Assembly: GCA_021545665.1 (NCBI GenBank)
Contig: JAJRTX010000148.1
Location: 1-7,762, forward strand
DNA: 7,762 nucleotides
Origin: Zetaproteobacteria bacterium
Lineage (GTDB): Bacteria > Pseudomonadota > Zetaproteobacteria > Mariprofundales > Mariprofundaceae
Direction: 5' to 3'
The notes under the pieces are model-generated. The model was not told the DNA's origin and did no database searches. It saw nothing but the letters and a program-made list of their open reading frames with translations. The translations under genes and the position numbers were made by a program. Shown in pieces: positions 5,177 to 7,762 of this stretch; position 1 is the first letter of the stretch, and each line of letters opens with the position of its first letter.

Positions 5177-6406
5177 ATGGCAATGACCGTACAAACCAAT
5201 ACCGCTGCAATCACAGCACTGAAACACCTCAATACCAATAGCGCAAATATGAACCGTTCGCTGGAACGGCTGTCTTCGGGTTTCCGCGTTAACTCCGCAG
5301 CCGACGATGCGGCGGGCTATGCCATTGCATCCAAGCTTGACGCCCAGTCATCCCGCCTGGCTGCAGCATCACAGAATGCTTCGCAGGCAACAGCAATGGT
5401 AAAAATGGCCGATGCCGGTGTGAACGAAATCCAGAACATGATCGTACGCATCCAGACACTGGCCACCCAGGCATCTTCCGCCAACAATACCAATGACATC
5501 GCCAAAATCGAGGGCGAACGCGTCAAGCTGGAACAGGCCATCGACAAGATCGCCAACAGCTCCAACTACAATGGCATCAACCTGCTCAATGGCATTGATG
5601 CCAATTCTGCTGCAGTGACCGGAACAAAAGCTACTGTAGGCGCTGAACTCAATGTGGCAGCCAGCCAAACCGCAGGCGGCTTAACCAGTGCCAGTACTGG
5701 CGCCCTCTTTTCAGAAGCTGCAACATTCACCATTCAACAAGATGCTGCCGGTAAAATTACAAGCATCACCTCAAGTGTCGATCTGCATAGCATTAATGAT
5801 GGCACTCTGATCGCCTCAGCAAACACCAACCTGATTACGGCCCAGGCCGCCGTAGGTGCTCTTAATGTTACTGCTATCGGCTTGACCTTTACCAGTACCG
5901 CCCCGACAGCTGGCGGCACGCCAGCGGCCAGCACTAATACTCTAGCCTTTACTGCTGGAACCGCGTATACAGCAGGCGGACAATCAGCATATGCAGGAGC
6001 CCTGGCATTCCAGGTTGGCGCTGACAACAATGCGAACAATCAGGTCACTGTTGATCTGACCAAATCGTACACAACCTCGGCACTGGGTCTGAATGGTTCA
6101 GCTACGGCAGCCATTACCGATCAGGCTACAGCCCAGGCTTATATCACGACAGCCCAGAATGCGCTGGATACGCTGATTACCCAGCGCGCCGATCTGGGTG
6201 CAACCCAGAACCAGCTGGGCTTCGTACAGGCCAACCTGTCCACCAGCATTGAACAGGCCAAGGCTTCCGTATCATCAATCCGTGATGCTGATATGGCTGC
6301 TGAAATGGCTGATTTCACGAAGAACCAGATTCTGGTTCAGGCTTCAACATCCATGCTGGCTCAAGCCAACCAGGCAGCACAAAACGTGCTCTCACTGTTC
6401 AGGTAA
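5177..6406 (+). CDS. fliC: Flagellin, the filament subunit
   Basis: Flagellin is exported through the flagellar type III apparatus and polymerises into the filament. The 409-residue protein has the conserved ends and a variable centre. The N-terminal D0/D1 part (about 1-140) includes RSLERLSSGFRVNSAADDAAGYAIASKL and ends at SSNYNGINLLNG. The C-terminal D1/D0 part (about 323-409) includes DLGATQNQLGF and SSIRDADMAAEMADFTKNQIL and ends in LLFR-like SLFR. Residues about 141-322 are the surface-exposed part, rich in Ala, Thr, Gly and Ser. I see no Cys. The region matching the Salmonella TLR5 epitope keeps Arg91, Leu95 and Glu114 but has Thr at the position of Glu93. AAGGAG (5163-5168) lies 8 bases before the ATG. 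Tandem sigma-54 and sigma-28 promoters lie upstream and a long hairpin follows. The family call is certain; whether other flagellins exist in the genome is unknown. Confidence 0.98.
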   Translation: MAMTVQTNTAAITALKHLNTNSANMNRSLERLSSGFRVNSAADDAAGYAIASKLDAQSSRLAAASQNASQATAMVKMADAGVNEIQNMIVRIQTLATQASSANNTNDIAKIEGERVKLEQAIDKIANSSNYNGINLLNGIDANSAAVTGTKATVGAELNVAASQTAGGLTSASTGALFSEAATFTIQQDAAGKITSITSSVDLHSINDGTLIASANTNLITAQAAVGALNVTAIGLTFTSTAPTAGGTPAASTNTLAFTAGTAYTAGGQSAYAGALAFQVGADNNANNQVTVDLTKSYTTSALGLNGSATAAITDQATAQAYITTAQNALDTLITQRADLGATQNQLGFVQANLSTSIEQAKASVSSIRDADMAAEMADFTKNQILVQASTSMLAQANQAAQNVLSLFR

Positions 6407-6423
6407 AGCTGGATGGCCCAGCG

Positions 6424-6486
6424 CTTCTCCCGCCCTTCCGTCCCCTCCCCCTCACATCATCGTGATGACATGAGGGTCGGGAGAAG
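6424..6486 (+). terminator. Long hairpin between fliC and flaG, possible terminator or processing structure
   Basis: CTTCTCCCG (6424-6432) pairs perfectly with CGGGAGAAG (6478-6486). Inside it CCCTCA (6449-6454) pairs with TGAGGG (6471-6476), and inside that CATCA-TCG-TGATG (6455-6467). The left side carries about 16 unpaired pyrimidine-rich bases. No T-tract follows, so it is not a classic factor-independent terminator. It begins 17 bases after the fliC stop and could attenuate read-through or protect the abundant flagellin mRNA from 3' decay. Confidence 0.6.
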
Positions 6487-6521
6487 CCAAAGGCCAATTA
6501 GAGAATATAAGGAGGTAAATC

Positions 6522-6905
6522 ATGGCACCATTGATTCATGACGCTATGCTGTCTGCCTCCATTCGACCAGCAGGCAGTAGCACCAACCTATCCACGACAC
6601 CGAACACCAGGCCAAAGCTCCAGTCGGAACAGACCCAGCCGGTTCAGGAGAATAAACAAACAGCAAGCAACAAGCAGCCGACAGAAGCCGATCTTGAAAA
6701 AGCATTACAACAGGCCAATATGGAGTTTGCAGGAAGCAATCAGAAGGTAAGTTTCATCTATGAAAAACGAATCAACCAGATGTTCGTTCAGATTGTGGAC
6801 AAAACAACCGGGGAAGTCGTTAAGGAAGTTCCCCCGAAAGAGTTTATCGAGCATAAGATTGCCATGCATGAACTGATCGGGGTTCTGCTCGATAAAAAAG
6901 GCTAG
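6522..6905 (+). CDS. flaG: FlaG family protein
   Basis: FlaG proteins are small products coded next to flagellin and FliD; in several bacteria their loss changes filament length, but the mechanism is not settled. The 127-residue protein has a polar, Gln-, Thr- and Asn-rich N-terminal third that looks disordered. From about residue 55 the FlaG domain follows, with VSFIYEKRINQMFVQIVDKTTGEVVKEVPPKEF and a C-terminal helix ending in ELIGVLLDKKG. The family motif is normally I-P-P-E-E; here it is VPPKE. The start is clear: AAGGAGGT (6509-6516) lies 5 bases before the ATG, among the best ribosome sites in the window. The gene lies 115 bases after fliC beyond a hairpin, and fliD starts 3 bases after its stop, so flaG and fliD are very likely co-transcribed. 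No separate promoter was recognised in the gap. Confidence 0.93.
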   Translation: MAPLIHDAMLSASIRPAGSSTNLSTTPNTRPKLQSEQTQPVQENKQTASNKQPTEADLEKALQQANMEFAGSNQKVSFIYEKRINQMFVQIVDKTTGEVVKEVPPKEFIEHKIAMHELIGVLLDKKG

Positions 6906-6908
6906 GCC

Positions 6909-7762
6909 GTGCCCGGTTCGGTAAATATCGGCGGCCTGTCTTCAGGTATCGACTGGCAAACAACGGTGGACCAGCTCATGGCGGTAGAGCAGAAGCAGGT
7001 CACCATACTGCAAAACAGCCAGGCGCGTGAAACCGTCAAACAGAACGCTATCCAGCAACTCAACGATTCTCTGCTCACACTGCGAAATACATCACAGTCT
7101 CTGGCAAACGCAGACAGCTTCTTCCCCTACCAGGCCGGAGTGACATCTTCCACAGGCAGCCCGGCTTCCAGTCTGCTCAACATCACACTATCAGGCAACC
7201 AGCCCACACCGGGTAGCCACAGCATCATTGTCCAGCAGATAGCGACCACGCAACGGAATGCCTCATCGGCCGCCATCCTGAACGGTTCGGCGAATGCTAT
7301 CGCTTCAACAACAGAAGCATTGAATCTGAACGGCAGCTTTCAGTTGAACGGAAGCACCATCAATGTAGCCCCAACTGACAGCCTTCAGGGCATCATTGCA
7401 AGCATCAATTCAGCCAATGCCGGCGTGACCGCTTCGAGCATGAAAGTAGGCGCATCGGATTATCGCCTTATCCTTGAATCCAAAGCTACGGGTGCAACAG
7501 GTTTTTCCATCAGTGGCGCAGACCTGAGCGGCTCCCTGAGCGGACTCAACCTGGCAGCCGGAGGAAATCAGTTGCAGGCCGGACGGGATGCATCTGTGCT
7601 CATTGACGGATTGACAGTCACACGAAGCAGCAATTCAATCAGCGATGCTCTCGATGGCATCACCATCGACCTGATCCAGGCAGATGCGGCAACCACACTT
7701 ACACTGGACATCGGCATTGATAACTCCGGTATTCGCTCGAAAGTCCAGAACTTTGTTGACCA
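6909..7762 (+). CDS. fliD: Flagellar hook-associated protein 2 (filament cap) FliD, 3' end off the window
   Basis: FliD forms the cap at the filament tip and helps exported flagellin subunits insert. The frame is open from GTG 6909 to the right edge: 284 complete codons plus two bases, without a stop. The N-terminus VPGSVNIGGLSSGIDWQTTVDQLMAVEQKQV has the FliD_N signature (family form GLaSGiDtxxIVxqLM). Residues 1-100 form FliD_N, rich in coiled-coil-like heptads. From about residue 220 the FliD_C start is visible: AGRDASVLIDGLTVTRSSNSISDALDGITIDL, then IRSKVQNFVD at the edge. The family is usually 450-650 residues, so roughly a third to a half is missing. The start is GTG, 3 bases after the flaG stop, with only a weak AAAAAAGG upstream, which suggests translational coupling to flaG. 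The next in-frame ATG (6978) would remove the conserved N-terminal motif, so it is less likely. Confidence 0.95.
   Translation, partial: MPGSVNIGGLSSGIDWQTTVDQLMAVEQKQVTILQNSQARETVKQNAIQQLNDSLLTLRNTSQSLANADSFFPYQAGVTSSTGSPASSLLNITLSGNQPTPGSHSIIVQQIATTQRNASSAAILNGSANAIASTTEALNLNGSFQLNGSTINVAPTDSLQGIIASINSANAGVTASSMKVGASDYRLILESKATGATGFSISGADLSGSLSGLNLAAGGNQLQAGRDASVLIDGLTVTRSSNSISDALDGITIDLIQADAATTLTLDIGIDNSGIRSKVQNFVD

Overview
The window looks like a flagellar and motility locus from a Gram-negative, most likely proteobacterial, chromosome. The grounds are a flagellin, FlaG and FliD cap cluster, a sigma-54 gene, a lytic transglycosylase and a cyclic-di-GMP-type EAL-HDOD protein. Base composition is moderate (about half GC by eye). 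I cannot name the genus from the sequence; the gammaproteobacteria or a related deep lineage such as the zetaproteobacteria would fit, with low confidence.

Layout. Positions 1-4920 hold four genes on the minus strand. Read in transcription order from right to left they are a CPA1-type cation:proton antiporter (4920-3541), a soluble lytic transglycosylase (3297-2491), sigma-54 rpoN (2382-1012) and an EAL-HDOD protein (962 to beyond the left edge). Positions 5177-7762 hold three plus-strand genes: flagellin fliC, flaG and the 5' part of fliD, which runs off the right edge. The 256-base gap between the antiporter and fliC is a divergent control region.

Regulation. Upstream of fliC there is a good sigma-54 (-24/-12) element and, about 65 bases further down, a sigma-28 (FliA-type) element with the exact 15-base spacer. 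A second sigma-54-like element lies just upstream of the lytic transglycosylase gene. Its predicted start point is only about 3 bases before the ATG, so that mRNA may be almost leaderless. The sigma factor that would read these sites is encoded in the same window, and its region I is unusually poor in glutamine. The window therefore reads as a compact unit joining a divergent sigma-54, two likely target promoters, a cell-wall enzyme that could open peptidoglycan for the flagellum, and a catalytically degenerate EAL-HDOD signalling protein.

Other structure. The lytic transglycosylase gene carries an exact 30-base in-frame direct repeat with a 60-base period. A long hairpin separates fliC from flaG, two small hairpins sit in the fliC leader, and a cluster of short hairpins lies between the antiporter and the transglycosylase. 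I see no RNA genes, insertion sequences, CRISPR arrays or obvious phage material.
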